Positions 1 to 6,342 of a stretch of 17,549 nt of DNA are shown here, piece after piece. The notes beneath the pieces are model-generated. The model was not told the origin of the DNA. It saw only the letters and a program-made list of their open reading frames with translations, and did no database searches. The position numbers and the translations under genes were made by a program. How positions within the stretch are numbered: position 1 is the stretch's first letter; every line of letters begins with the position of its first letter. Source of the DNA: Thermodesulfovibrionales bacterium (lineage in GTDB: Bacteria > Nitrospirota > Thermodesulfovibrionia > Thermodesulfovibrionales > SM23-35); the NCBI GenBank assembly GCA_022013235.1, contig JAKLQR010000353.1:1-17549 (forward strand), written 5' to 3'.

Positions 1-905
1 AATTCTTCCAGTACAGGCAGAAGAAGAATCCTGCCTTTGCCGGACAGGAGGAAAGAATTCCTCCGCTGGACAAAGTTGTCATCATCGGAAGGTAACATCG
101 AGAGAAAATCAAACCCGTCGAGTTCTGTCCGGTCGTAAGAATATCTCCCGGTAATTTCGAACTCCACAGCTTCAGACGGCTGTATGCCGAATTTCCCTGA
201 AACGAATGAATTCCTGTAGCTGTCTCTTTCCTGTCCTGATTTTGCAGCCGATATCCCGTCGGTCGAAAGATGGCCGGCTGTCAGCCGGTAGCGCACTGTG
301 TTTTCACCGCCCGAAATGGTCGCTGAAGGGGCATAGCTGCCGAATGACCCTGCTTCGAGCGATATGTCGCCCCGGATTTTTCCTCCGCCCTTTTTCGTGA
401 GGATATTGATGACGCCCGCCATCGCCTCAGAACCATAAATTGTGCTCTGCGGTCCTTTGACGATCTCTATTCTTTCGATATCATCTGCAGAAATTCCGGA
501 GAAATCGAATGAACCTGTTGTGGTGCTGTTGACCCTTATCCCGTCTATAAGGATCAGGGTATGTGTTGAGTTGCCGCCCCGCAGGAGAACTGTCGCAACA
601 GTTCCTGTGCTTCCGTTCTGGACGACATTCAGTTCGGGGACCGTCCTCAGGACGTCAGGGAGAAGCTGGACGTTCATCTTTTCTATATCTTCTCCGGTAA
701 TAACAGTTATGTCACTGGTACTTTCCTCGACCGGTTCACTCAGCCGTGTTGCCGTTACGATGACCTCTTCAAGCGGGACCGGGTTTTCCCCGGCGAATGC
801 AAATGATGAGACGGACGAAAATGGTGCGATGGCAAGTACGATAAATAAGGATAAAAGTCTTTTGACATAAAACCTGGGATTGAGACAATACAGCGTTGCG
901 TTCAT
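1..905 (-). CDS. btuB: TonB-dependent outer-membrane receptor, BtuB-like (5' part only)
   Basis: Outer-membrane beta-barrel receptor that takes up a siderophore or corrinoid using TonB energy; vitamin B12 is the likely ligand because a cobalamin riboswitch sits directly upstream. The frame is open from the ATG at 903-905 to the left window edge, about 301 codons; the rest of the barrel lies outside. Visible in order: a signal peptide of about 38 residues with a hydrophobic core (LLSLFIVLAIAPF) ending near SFAFA; a TonB-box/linker stretch EEVIVTATRLSEPVEES; and the plug domain with DVLRTVPELNV, LLRGGNSTHTLILIDGIRVN, IERIEIVKGPQSTIYGSEA and GVINILTKKG. The first barrel strands follow. AGGGAGG precedes the ATG. 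The specific BtuB assignment rests on the riboswitch and on overall resemblance. Receptor family membership is certain; ligand is inferred. Confidence 0.9.
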   Translation of the reverse strand, partial: MNATLYCLNPRFYVKRLLSLFIVLAIAPFSSVSSFAFAGENPVPLEEVIVTATRLSEPVEESTSDITVITGEDIEKMNVQLLPDVLRTVPELNVVQNGSTGTVATVLLRGGNSTHTLILIDGIRVNSTTTGSFDFSGISADDIERIEIVKGPQSTIYGSEAMAGVINILTKKGGGKIRGDISLEAGSFGSYAPSATISGGENTVRYRLTAGHLSTDGISAAKSGQERDSYRNSFVSGKFGIQPSEAVEFEITGRYSYDRTELDGFDFLSMLPSDDDNFVQRRNSFLLSGKGRILLLPVLEE

Positions 906-979
906 GTTTTTCCTCCCTCGGGAATTTAAGTGTGTGTCCAGAGTTTGTGTCTGGTTAACGTGAGACTCTGAACGTGTTT

Positions 980-1216
980 TGTGCTGGATAGGTCTTCCGG
1001 CTCAGGGCTTTTCCATGCCTACTTGCCCACCTTCCCACCACGGTTTTTCCGTGACAGTGGCATAATTAGTCATCGGTCATTTGTCAATAGTCATTAATAT
1101 TTAGTTTTTTAAACCATTGACTATTGACTGTTTTTTGGGCTTTCGTTCCCTTCACGGCTGCGGGGCAGCGGGAGAATCACCATTGCGGCTCACTCCTCTT
1201 CCCTGACATCCAGCCT
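980..1216 (-). promoter_or_regulatory. Cobalamin (AdoCbl-type) riboswitch
   Basis: Leader RNA aptamer for a B12 cofactor, upstream of the receptor gene and read on the minus strand. The B12 box GAGCCGGAAGACC is at 991-1003. The conserved GCCACTG lies near 1056-1062, followed by an extended stem (CACGG, loop, CCGTG) and GGTGGGAAGG. The 5' half shows CCGCTGCCCCGCAGCCGTGA near 1151-1170. A closing stem pairs GCTGGAT (1208-1214) with ATCCAGC (983-989), 7 perfect base pairs. The leader between aptamer and ATG has no hairpin with a U-run, so control at the ribosome-binding site (GGGAGG just before the ATG) is more likely than termination. The variable part of the aptamer holds an unusual repeat, listed separately. 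Confidence 0.93.
1069..1128. repeat. Heptad-periodic repeat forming a hairpin inside the riboswitch
   Basis: On the plus strand GTCA recurs at 1069, 1076, 1083 and 1090, exactly every 7 nt. TGAC recurs at 1118 and 1125, also 7 nt apart. The two groups face each other: GTCAATAGTCA (1083-1093) and TGACTATTGAC (1118-1128) are perfect 11-bp complements around a 24-nt AT-rich loop. The block lies between the 5' half of the B12 aptamer and its GCCACTG element, where family members carry a variable stem. It resembles the short tandem heptamers known in cyanobacteria in type, though I cannot tell whether it is dispersed in this genome. Confidence 0.75.
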
Positions 1217-1284
1217 GCTTAGAAAATGCTCACGGTAAACTGTTAAGTTTTGGCTCTCACCTCCTCCTCTCAGAATAGTGGAAT

Positions 1285-1314
1285 TTTATAGCACAGTCTG
1301 TCAATGGATTGCAA
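1285..1314 (-). promoter_or_regulatory. Probable promoter of the B12 riboswitch/btuB unit
   Basis: Minus strand: -35 TTGCAA (1309-1314), an 18-bp spacer, and -10 TATAAA (1285-1290) preceded by TGC, which makes an extended -10. Transcription would start near 1278, just before the aptamer. The gene-free stretch 906-1373 therefore holds leader, riboswitch and promoter. In 1315-1373, up to the sulfotransferase stop, I see no further element and no clear terminator. Confidence 0.55.
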
Positions 1315-1373
1315 TGACAAACCGGGGGTATTTTTTTAGTTTGTTTTGGACGCTGCGGTATACGCTGTTTTAT

Positions 1374-2228
1374 TTACCAGTGAAAACTTCTTCCGAGCAG
1401 TGTAGAGAGTTCCTGATTGTGTGGATAGAAGTAATCGTTCAGGTAGTCGTAAACTTCCTGGCCCACTTCCGTTCTGTTTATGCCGACATTCCTTGGTTTC
1501 ATGTCCCTGACTTTAAAATTTTCATCAACTTCCAGAAAACGAAATGCCTGTCTGATGATTTCCTTCGGATCGCTGAAAAACTCCTCACTGCTCAGGACAA
1601 GGATATTTTTTCGGGGAAAATACTGCATGAACCGTTGTAACTGTTCTCCGTACAGGCCACGTTTTTTGTACGATGCATAAAAATAGACAGGATTCGTAAA
1701 ATCGTTCTCGCGGAGTACTTTCTCCAGTCTCCCCTCTTCTGCCTGAAAAGCCTCCAGTATCGGCAGGATTTCACGTTTTTTTCTCACCTCATGAAAATAG
1801 TGAGAGATTGCCCTTTCGGTCGGGTTTCTCAGGATCGCAATCAATTTTGCCCCGGGAAGTATCTTGTGAATACGCTTTGGTACAAGCGGATTAAACGCAT
1901 ACTGGGGAGTAGCTTCCCCGGTTATACGGTCAGTGCTCACTCTTTTTCTGAGAGGAAAATGCGCGCGATACCACCGTCGCCCTTTTGCAAAATGCTTGTT
2001 GAAAAAGTGAATTTCATCTCCGAACCCTTTCAGGATTTGGGGGTGTTGCGATAAATAATAAAAGAGGCTTGTTGTCCCGCTTTTCATTGCGCCTATTATT
2101 ATGAAATGCGGCAGGGAGCGGAACCGGGCCGTCGCATATCTCATTCGAAACCGCCATCGCCTTACCGTTTCACGAATTGGTGTGATCACGAATACCTCTC
2201 TATAAAAAATACATTGAGCATCGGACAT
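1374..2228 (-). CDS. PAPS-dependent sulfotransferase (heparan sulfate N-deacetylase/NDST-like family)
   Basis: Cytoplasmic sulfotransferase expected to move a sulfuryl group from PAPS to a hydroxyl or amine, probably on a surface glycan or other small acceptor; the acceptor cannot be read from sequence. The 5'-phosphosulfate loop GAMKSGTTS is at residues 46-54. The 3'-phosphate motif LRNPTERAISHY is at 133-144. Family blocks EIHFFNKHFAKGRRWYRAHFP and GEATPQYAFNP lie between them. At 284 residues it is normal for a single-domain enzyme. The start is uncertain: the ATG at 2228 lacks a Shine-Dalgarno but has TACAAT 5 nt upstream. The ATG at residue 29 is the next option and would still keep the PAPS loop. 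It lies 29 nt after the DUF1992 gene and may be the last gene of that operon. No sulfate-activation genes (cysD/N/C) are in the window. Confidence 0.88.
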   Translation of the reverse strand: MSDAQCIFYREVFVITPIRETVRRWRFRMRYATARFRSLPHFIIIGAMKSGTTSLFYYLSQHPQILKGFGDEIHFFNKHFAKGRRWYRAHFPLRKRVSTDRITGEATPQYAFNPLVPKRIHKILPGAKLIAILRNPTERAISHYFHEVRKKREILPILEAFQAEEGRLEKVLRENDFTNPVYFYASYKKRGLYGEQLQRFMQYFPRKNILVLSSEEFFSDPKEIIRQAFRFLEVDENFKVRDMKPRNVGINRTEVGQEVYDYLNDYFYPHNQELSTLLGRSFHW

Positions 2229-2257
2229 AATAAATTGTATGAGTACTGACTGATGCG

Positions 2258-2656
2258 TTATTTTCTGATGTTCGCTGCCGGAATATTCTTATCGGTAAAT
2301 CTGTCGATGAGTTTGCCCTCGTACTCCGGGAAGTCTTCGAAGTTGAGCGGTTTTTTTCGGTTCACATTGACTTTAAGAAGCAGGAAATTCAGCTCGCGCA
2401 ATTTTTTCAGACGTTCTTTTTCATCATCAAGAGCATTGAACAATGCACACATATTGATCAATTCTTTCCGGGATTCAATCTCGGGCGGGATGAAACCGGC
2501 ATTTTTGAGAAATCGGTATGCCATCCTCAGATCGTCGGGAATAAACGCCTCGTCCTCGAACTGCAGGGGCTTCCCCTGTCCTTCGAGGTTTTCGAACTCA
2601 CCGTTCTCGATGGCTTCGAGAATCTTTCTCTCGGCAATCTTGAAAAAACAGTCCAT
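2258..2656 (-). CDS. DUF1992 (DnaJC28-conserved domain) protein
   Basis: Small soluble protein of 132 residues spanning the DUF1992 family, related to the conserved region of vertebrate DNAJC28 but with no J domain here. The signature is near the N-terminus: ERKILEAIENGEFENLEGQGKPL, followed by the conserved proline-rich turn and the DLRMAYRFLKNAGFIPPEIE segment. The rest is helical and charged (NALDDEKERLKKLRELNFLLLKVN). No signal peptide or membrane segment is visible. It starts 9 nt after the nadA stop, so it is very likely co-transcribed with nadA and the lytic transglycosylase. The family is widespread in bacteria without an agreed biochemical role, and I do not assign one. Confidence 0.85.
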   Translation of the reverse strand: MDCFFKIAERKILEAIENGEFENLEGQGKPLQFEDEAFIPDDLRMAYRFLKNAGFIPPEIESRKELINMCALFNALDDEKERLKKLRELNFLLLKVNVNRKKPLNFEDFPEYEGKLIDRFTDKNIPAANIRK

Positions 2657-2665
2657 GCAGATACT

Positions 2666-3652
2666 TTATCGTATCCCGAGCATCCTGTCCAATGCCAGCT
2701 TGGCCGGAATACGTACCTCCTCGGGTGTTCTGACGATATAGGTGTTTTTCTTAAGCGCCCTGAGGATACTTCCGAGGGTTGTTTTTTTCATCGAGGGACA
2801 GAGCATGTCTTTCCGGAGGGGATAGAAAGTTTTGCCGGGATTTTCTTTCCTGAGACGGTACATAAGGCCGAGCTCTGTTCCGACAATAAATTCCTTTTCC
2901 GGGGAGGCCTTTGCGTAGCGAAGCATGCCTGATGTGCTGGTGACATGGTCTGCAATTTCGAGCACCTCAAGCCTGCATTCCGGATGGGCCATAAGGAGCG
3001 CACGGGGATGTTCTGCCCTCGCATTTTTTACGTCTTCCCGGGTGACTCTCTCGTGCACATGACAGAACCCGTCCCATGCGATGACTTTTTTCTTTGTATT
3101 GCGCTGCGCCCACAGGGACAGGTTCCGGTCCGGGACGCTGATCACCGTATCGAAAGGGAGTGATTCAATGACCTGCACAATATTTGCTGAGGTGCAGCAG
3201 ATGTAACTTTCCGCCTTCACCTCTGCGGTAGTATTCACATATGCGACCACAGGCACGCCCGGATGTTCCGCTTTGATGTCGCGAAGCGTGAACTCTGCCG
3301 GATAGAGAAGACCCGGCGCATTCTTGAATCCGGGGAAGCTCCTTCTCTCCTGTCTCGGCGAATTCGCACGGATCATGTCAGCCATGGGGCATCCTGCATC
3401 GATCTCCGGGAGGAGGACGGTTTTGTCGGGTGAGAGGATCGAGGCGCTTTCAGCCATGAAATGGACGCCTGCAAATACGATCACCTCGCAGTCAATTGTA
3501 GCAGCCGTTCGGGAGAGTTCGAGTGAATCCCCGGTGAAATCCGCAATCTCCTGAACCTCATCCCGCTGGTAATTATGGGCCAGAATAATTGCGCGTCTTT
3601 TCCCCTTGAGTTCAAGAATCTGTTCCCGAAGAGAGGCTATATCAGGAGGCAT
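2666..3652 (-). CDS. nadA: Quinolinate synthase A
   Basis: [4Fe-4S] enzyme that condenses iminoaspartate with dihydroxyacetone phosphate to quinolinate, the first pyridine intermediate of de novo NAD synthesis. Motifs: LAHNYQ (25-30), GDSLELSR (41-48), GVHFMAESA (62-70), DAGCPMADM (85-93), YVNTTAEVKAE (138-148), ICCTSAN (151-157), MAHPEC (221-226), STSGM (239-243) and CPSMKKTTL (285-293). Expected cluster ligands are Cys88, one of Cys152/153, and Cys285; all are present. It has 328 residues against about 300 in compact homologues. The excess is mostly an insertion of about two dozen residues after MADMI (from residue 95). The ATG directly abuts the transglycosylase stop (TAAATG), implying coupled translation. 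nadB and nadC are not in the window. Confidence 0.97.
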   Translation of the reverse strand: MPPDIASLREQILELKGKRRAIILAHNYQRDEVQEIADFTGDSLELSRTAATIDCEVIVFAGVHFMAESASILSPDKTVLLPEIDAGCPMADMIRANSPRQERRSFPGFKNAPGLLYPAEFTLRDIKAEHPGVPVVAYVNTTAEVKAESYICCTSANIVQVIESLPFDTVISVPDRNLSLWAQRNTKKKVIAWDGFCHVHERVTREDVKNARAEHPRALLMAHPECRLEVLEIADHVTSTSGMLRYAKASPEKEFIVGTELGLMYRLRKENPGKTFYPLRKDMLCPSMKKTTLGSILRALKKNTYIVRTPEEVRIPAKLALDRMLGIR

Positions 3653-4354
3653 TTAAAACCTGACGGGTTCCTTCGAGAGGATGGAAGAGTTGGTAAAAAG
3701 CACGGAACCGTCTTCCAGAACGATTTTATATATCCTTTCGGTTTTTTTCGCGGTTGGCGACGTGTTGCCTGTCGTTTTTCCGTTGCAGAGGGAAAGGACT
3801 TTGTTTACGTACTGCCGTGTCTCGGAAATCGGAGGAACGTACCCGTATTTTTCGACTGTTCCGGGTCCTGCATTATACGCAGCGAGCGCAAGCGTCAGAT
3901 CACCGTTGAAGCGTTCCAGAAGGTATTTGAGATATTTTGTGCCGCCTTCTATATTCTCTTCAGGATCGAAAGGATTCCTTACGTTCATATCCGTTGCCGT
4001 CGTCGGCATAAGCTGCATGAGCCCAATTGCCCCTTTTTTTGATATCGCCCTGCTGTTCCAGTTTGACTCCGTTTTAATAACTGCCTTAATCAGAGTAGGG
4101 TCGATGTCGTAAACTGCGGCTTTCTCGTGAACGATGCTGTGATAATCGGAATCGTCCCGGGCTTTTGACTTTAAAACAGTAGTATCGACAGGTGCGGTGC
4201 TGTTGTGTTCCTTCAGGATTTTGGATGCTTTTTTTCCGAGGGGGGCGTCTGTGTAGCACTCGATGCCATTTTCGTCGACATATTTAAAGATATCGGCATA
4301 TGCGAGAGGAGAGAAAAACAGGATAAATGCTACCAGAGAAAAAACACTTTTCAT
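3653..4354 (-). CDS. Secreted lytic transglycosylase (DUF4124 + SLT domain)
   Basis: Periplasmic murein lytic transglycosylase that cleaves the MurNAc-GlcNAc bond. The signal peptide is residues 1-20 (hydrophobic core ending PLAYA). A short DUF4124-type segment, DIFKYVDENGIECYTDAP (21-38), follows. The SLT catalytic domain (about 70-180) has KTESNWNSRAISKKGAIGLM with catalytic Glu96, QLMPTTA (114-120), the conserved helix region near 137-150, and AAYNAGPGTVEKYG (158-171). The C-terminal tail of about 50 residues is not recognised. No lipobox cysteine follows the signal peptide, so it is probably soluble in the periplasm. It is the first gene of a run with nadA and DUF1992, behind a near-consensus promoter whose -10 is only 6 nt from the ATG, with no Shine-Dalgarno between. 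Confidence 0.95.
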   Translation of the reverse strand: MKSVFSLVAFILFFSPLAYADIFKYVDENGIECYTDAPLGKKASKILKEHNSTAPVDTTVLKSKARDDSDYHSIVHEKAAVYDIDPTLIKAVIKTESNWNSRAISKKGAIGLMQLMPTTATDMNVRNPFDPEENIEGGTKYLKYLLERFNGDLTLALAAYNAGPGTVEKYGYVPPISETRQYVNKVLSLCNGKTTGNTSPTAKKTERIYKIVLEDGSVLFTNSSILSKEPVRF

Positions 4355-4360
4355 GATTGA

Positions 4361-4389
4361 ATATTATCATTAAAGAATGGATATGTCAA
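4361..4389 (-). promoter_or_regulatory. Strong promoter of the lytic transglycosylase-nadA operon, probably leaderless
   Basis: Minus strand: consensus -35 TTGACA (4384-4389), a 17-bp spacer, and -10 TAATAT (4361-4366). Six nucleotides then separate the -10 from the ATG at 4354. Normal promoter geometry would place the first RNA base at or within a base of the A of ATG. No Shine-Dalgarno can fit, so a leaderless mRNA is predicted. Confidence 0.7.
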
Positions 4390-4395
4390 TATTTA

Positions 4396-4439
4396 CAGAG
4401 AGTTATACAACTTTTTTCAGCAGGTTCTCTAACTCTCTG
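4396..4439. repeat. 10-bp perfect inverted repeat at the end of the radical SAM gene
   Basis: CAGAGAGTTA (4396-4405) and TAACTCTCTG (4430-4439) are exact complements around a 24-nt loop. The right arm covers the radical SAM stop codon (4429-4431); the left arm lies 7 bp upstream of the next gene's -35. No T-run follows on the minus strand, so it is not a standard intrinsic terminator. It may be a 3'-end stabilising hairpin or a regulator site for the downstream promoter. Confidence 0.5.
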
Positions 4440-5721
4440 CGATACCTTTTATCAGGCCGTCAGGTTCTGCGGGAATCTTTTTGACGGGGATTTTCAATGC
4501 CTCTTCCATATCGGGCAGGGTGACGTCGTCCAGAAAACGGTCTTCGCTGTCCAGTACTACATCCGGCACAAGGATCGTTTCATAACCGTCTGTTCTGTCG
4601 ATAATTGTCTTGATCACATCTCTGCCCGTCAGGAGTCCCGTGACAGTGATCAGGCTGCCGAAAAATTGGTTTTCGACCGGCACCGTATCGATAAGGAGGT
4701 TCTCTTTTTCCGAAAGTCTTTCAACATATTTTTTCAGATACGGATAGAAAGACTGCCCGGTAAAGGTAAGGAATTTCTTTCTGCGCGGCAGGTTCTTCGG
4801 AACCTTCAGTTTCTTCGCCTGGTGCAGAAACAATGGTATCATCCCTACGCCGTTCTCTATCTGGTGCAGTTCCCCGTATTCTTTCAGGGGAGGGAAGGGA
4901 CGCCCGGCCTTTAGATACAGTTCATCCGCTCCATAAATGACAGCGTTCCCATGTTTTTTCAGCAATCTCTTCTGAAACGACTCCATGATCGCAATGGCAT
5001 TCTCAGCGTCTACTCTCTCAACCGGTCTGATGGTGTGTTTTCTGTATGAGGTGAGACCGACAGGAACGACCGCGATCGAGAGAACATAAGGATAGAACTT
5101 CTGGAGATTGCTCAGTGTCTGACGGAGTTCTTTCCCGTCATTGTATTCGGGACAGAGAACGATCTGGATGTTGAGCCTGATCTTGTGGTCGGTAAAGAAC
5201 TTGAGTTCTTTCATGATATCAGGCGCCTTTGCGTTGCCGAGGAGCCTGTTCCGCAATTCTCTGCTGGTTGTGTGGACAGAGATGTACAAGGGGCTCAGCC
5301 TCTGCTCGACAATACGTTTTTTATCCTCTTTCGTCAGATTCGTAAGCGTGATATAGTTGCCGTAAAGAAAGGACATCCGATAGTCCTCATCTTTTACATA
5401 AAGGGTTTTTCTCAGGCCTTTCGGAAGTTGTTTTACGAAACAGAATATGCAGTTGTTCCTGCAGGTCATGATTTTAAAAGGTTTGAAATCAACGCCGAAA
5501 TCTTCCCCCTCTTTTTTTGCATACTTGATATACATCTTTTTCCCGTCACGTTTCACGGTGATATCCAGTGATTCATCTGCGCTGTAAAAGGTAAAATCGA
5601 TGGGATCATGCAGTATGCGTGAATTGACCGAAAGGAGGATATCTCCTGAACGGAGGCCTGTTTTGTCAGCAGGACTCCCCGGTTGAACCGTTTCTATTAT
5701 CAACCCATGTTCAGGGTGCAT
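4429..5721 (-). CDS. PDZ / radical SAM / DUF512 protein
   Basis: Member of a conserved bacterial family of putative iron-sulfur oxidoreductases with a PDZ-like domain, a radical SAM core and a C-terminal DUF512 domain; the reaction is not established. The PDZ-like part is residues 5-65 (IIETVQPGSPADKTGLRSGD, ILLSVN). The radical SAM cysteines are C87, C91 and C94 in CRNNCIFCFVKQLPKG. A barrel segment with LYISVHTT and IQIVLCPEYNDG follows. DUF512 occupies about 200-420, with VVPVGLTSYR, YGADELYLKAG, FTGQSFYPYL and VTGLLTGRDV. At 430 residues it matches the family's usual size. No signal peptide is seen, so it is cytoplasmic. Its ATG lies inside the end of pgsA (11-nt overlap), implying translational coupling. 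In other phyla this family sits near translation GTPase or phospholipid genes, which the pgsA linkage echoes. Confidence 0.92.
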   Translation of the reverse strand: MHPEHGLIIETVQPGSPADKTGLRSGDILLSVNSRILHDPIDFTFYSADESLDITVKRDGKKMYIKYAKKEGEDFGVDFKPFKIMTCRNNCIFCFVKQLPKGLRKTLYVKDEDYRMSFLYGNYITLTNLTKEDKKRIVEQRLSPLYISVHTTSRELRNRLLGNAKAPDIMKELKFFTDHKIRLNIQIVLCPEYNDGKELRQTLSNLQKFYPYVLSIAVVPVGLTSYRKHTIRPVERVDAENAIAIMESFQKRLLKKHGNAVIYGADELYLKAGRPFPPLKEYGELHQIENGVGMIPLFLHQAKKLKVPKNLPRRKKFLTFTGQSFYPYLKKYVERLSEKENLLIDTVPVENQFFGSLITVTGLLTGRDVIKTIIDRTDGYETILVPDVVLDSEDRFLDDVTLPDMEEALKIPVKKIPAEPDGLIKGIAES

Positions 5722-6265
5722 GGGTCAGTGTCAACCCCCGGTAAATATAATGGAGTCCCGACAGTATGGTAACCCCGGCGGTGATCAGGAAGAATGAGAA
5801 AGGGATATCAGGAAGGTACAGGATGTTGATGTCAACAAGAATATAGGCGATGAGAAGACTCTGCACCCATATGGTCGCCTTACCGAGTATCGAAGGTTCG
5901 ACTTTTGAAAAGCCCAGCATGAGATAGAGGAGGACCCAGCCGACGACAATGGCAATATCCCTGCTGATGACTATTATGGTAAGCCATTTGGGAATCCAGC
6001 CATACACGGAGAAGATGACGAAGGAAGTGACGAGAAGGAATTTATCGGCCAGGGGGTCGAGAAAAGTCCCTATGGCCGTCCTCTGGTTTTTAAGCCGGGC
6101 GAAAAGTCCGTCCAGGGTATCGGTGACCGCCGCGATTATGAACAGGACGAGTGAATAATCGTACCGTTTGTAGATTATCGAGGTCACAAAGACAGGGATG
6201 ATGAGTATTCTGAGAAATGTAAGAGTGTTGGGTATATTAAATACCCCCACGACTAAGCCCCCCAT
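5711..6265 (-). CDS. pgsA: CDP-diacylglycerol--glycerol-3-phosphate 3-phosphatidyltransferase
   Basis: Inner-membrane enzyme making phosphatidylglycerol phosphate from CDP-diacylglycerol and glycerol-3-phosphate, the committed step to phosphatidylglycerol and cardiolipin. The CDP-alcohol phosphotransferase signature is complete: D49-x2-D52-G53-x2-A56-R57-x8-G66-x3-D70-x3-D74. Upstream is NIPNTLTFLRILIIPVF, typical of PgsA. Several membrane helices follow (about 40-48, 75-90, 95-116, 130-145, 155-172). 184 residues is the usual length. The ATG at 6265 has a modest GGTGAT upstream. A GTG five codons in (V6 of this numbering) could also start the protein, so the first residues are uncertain. It overlaps the radical SAM gene by 11 nt and follows the TPR gene after 77 nt. 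Confidence 0.93.
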   Translation of the reverse strand: MGGLVVGVFNIPNTLTFLRILIIPVFVTSIIYKRYDYSLVLFIIAAVTDTLDGLFARLKNQRTAIGTFLDPLADKFLLVTSFVIFSVYGWIPKWLTIIVISRDIAIVVGWVLLYLMLGFSKVEPSILGKATIWVQSLLIAYILVDINILYLPDIPFSFFLITAGVTILSGLHYIYRGLTLTHAP

Positions 6266-6342
6266 GAAAGATCACCAAAAAAGAAAAAATTACAAGTTTG
6301 AAGTTACAAATAAACAATACCCTGCAGCTGATAAGTCAAAGT

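Noticed and set aside
442..870. 142-codon plus-strand frame
   Set aside because: Antisense to the signal peptide and plug domain of the B12 receptor, which has clear family motifs.
1069..1128. CRISPR-like array
   Set aside because: Unit length is 7 nt with no spacers, and it sits inside a riboswitch.
1310..1373. Intrinsic terminator for the sulfotransferase gene
   Set aside because: No stable stem followed by a T-run could be found on the minus strand.
4357..4914. 185-codon plus-strand frame
   Set aside because: It is antisense to the conserved C-terminal DUF512 domain and runs through a promoter region; no recognisable domain.
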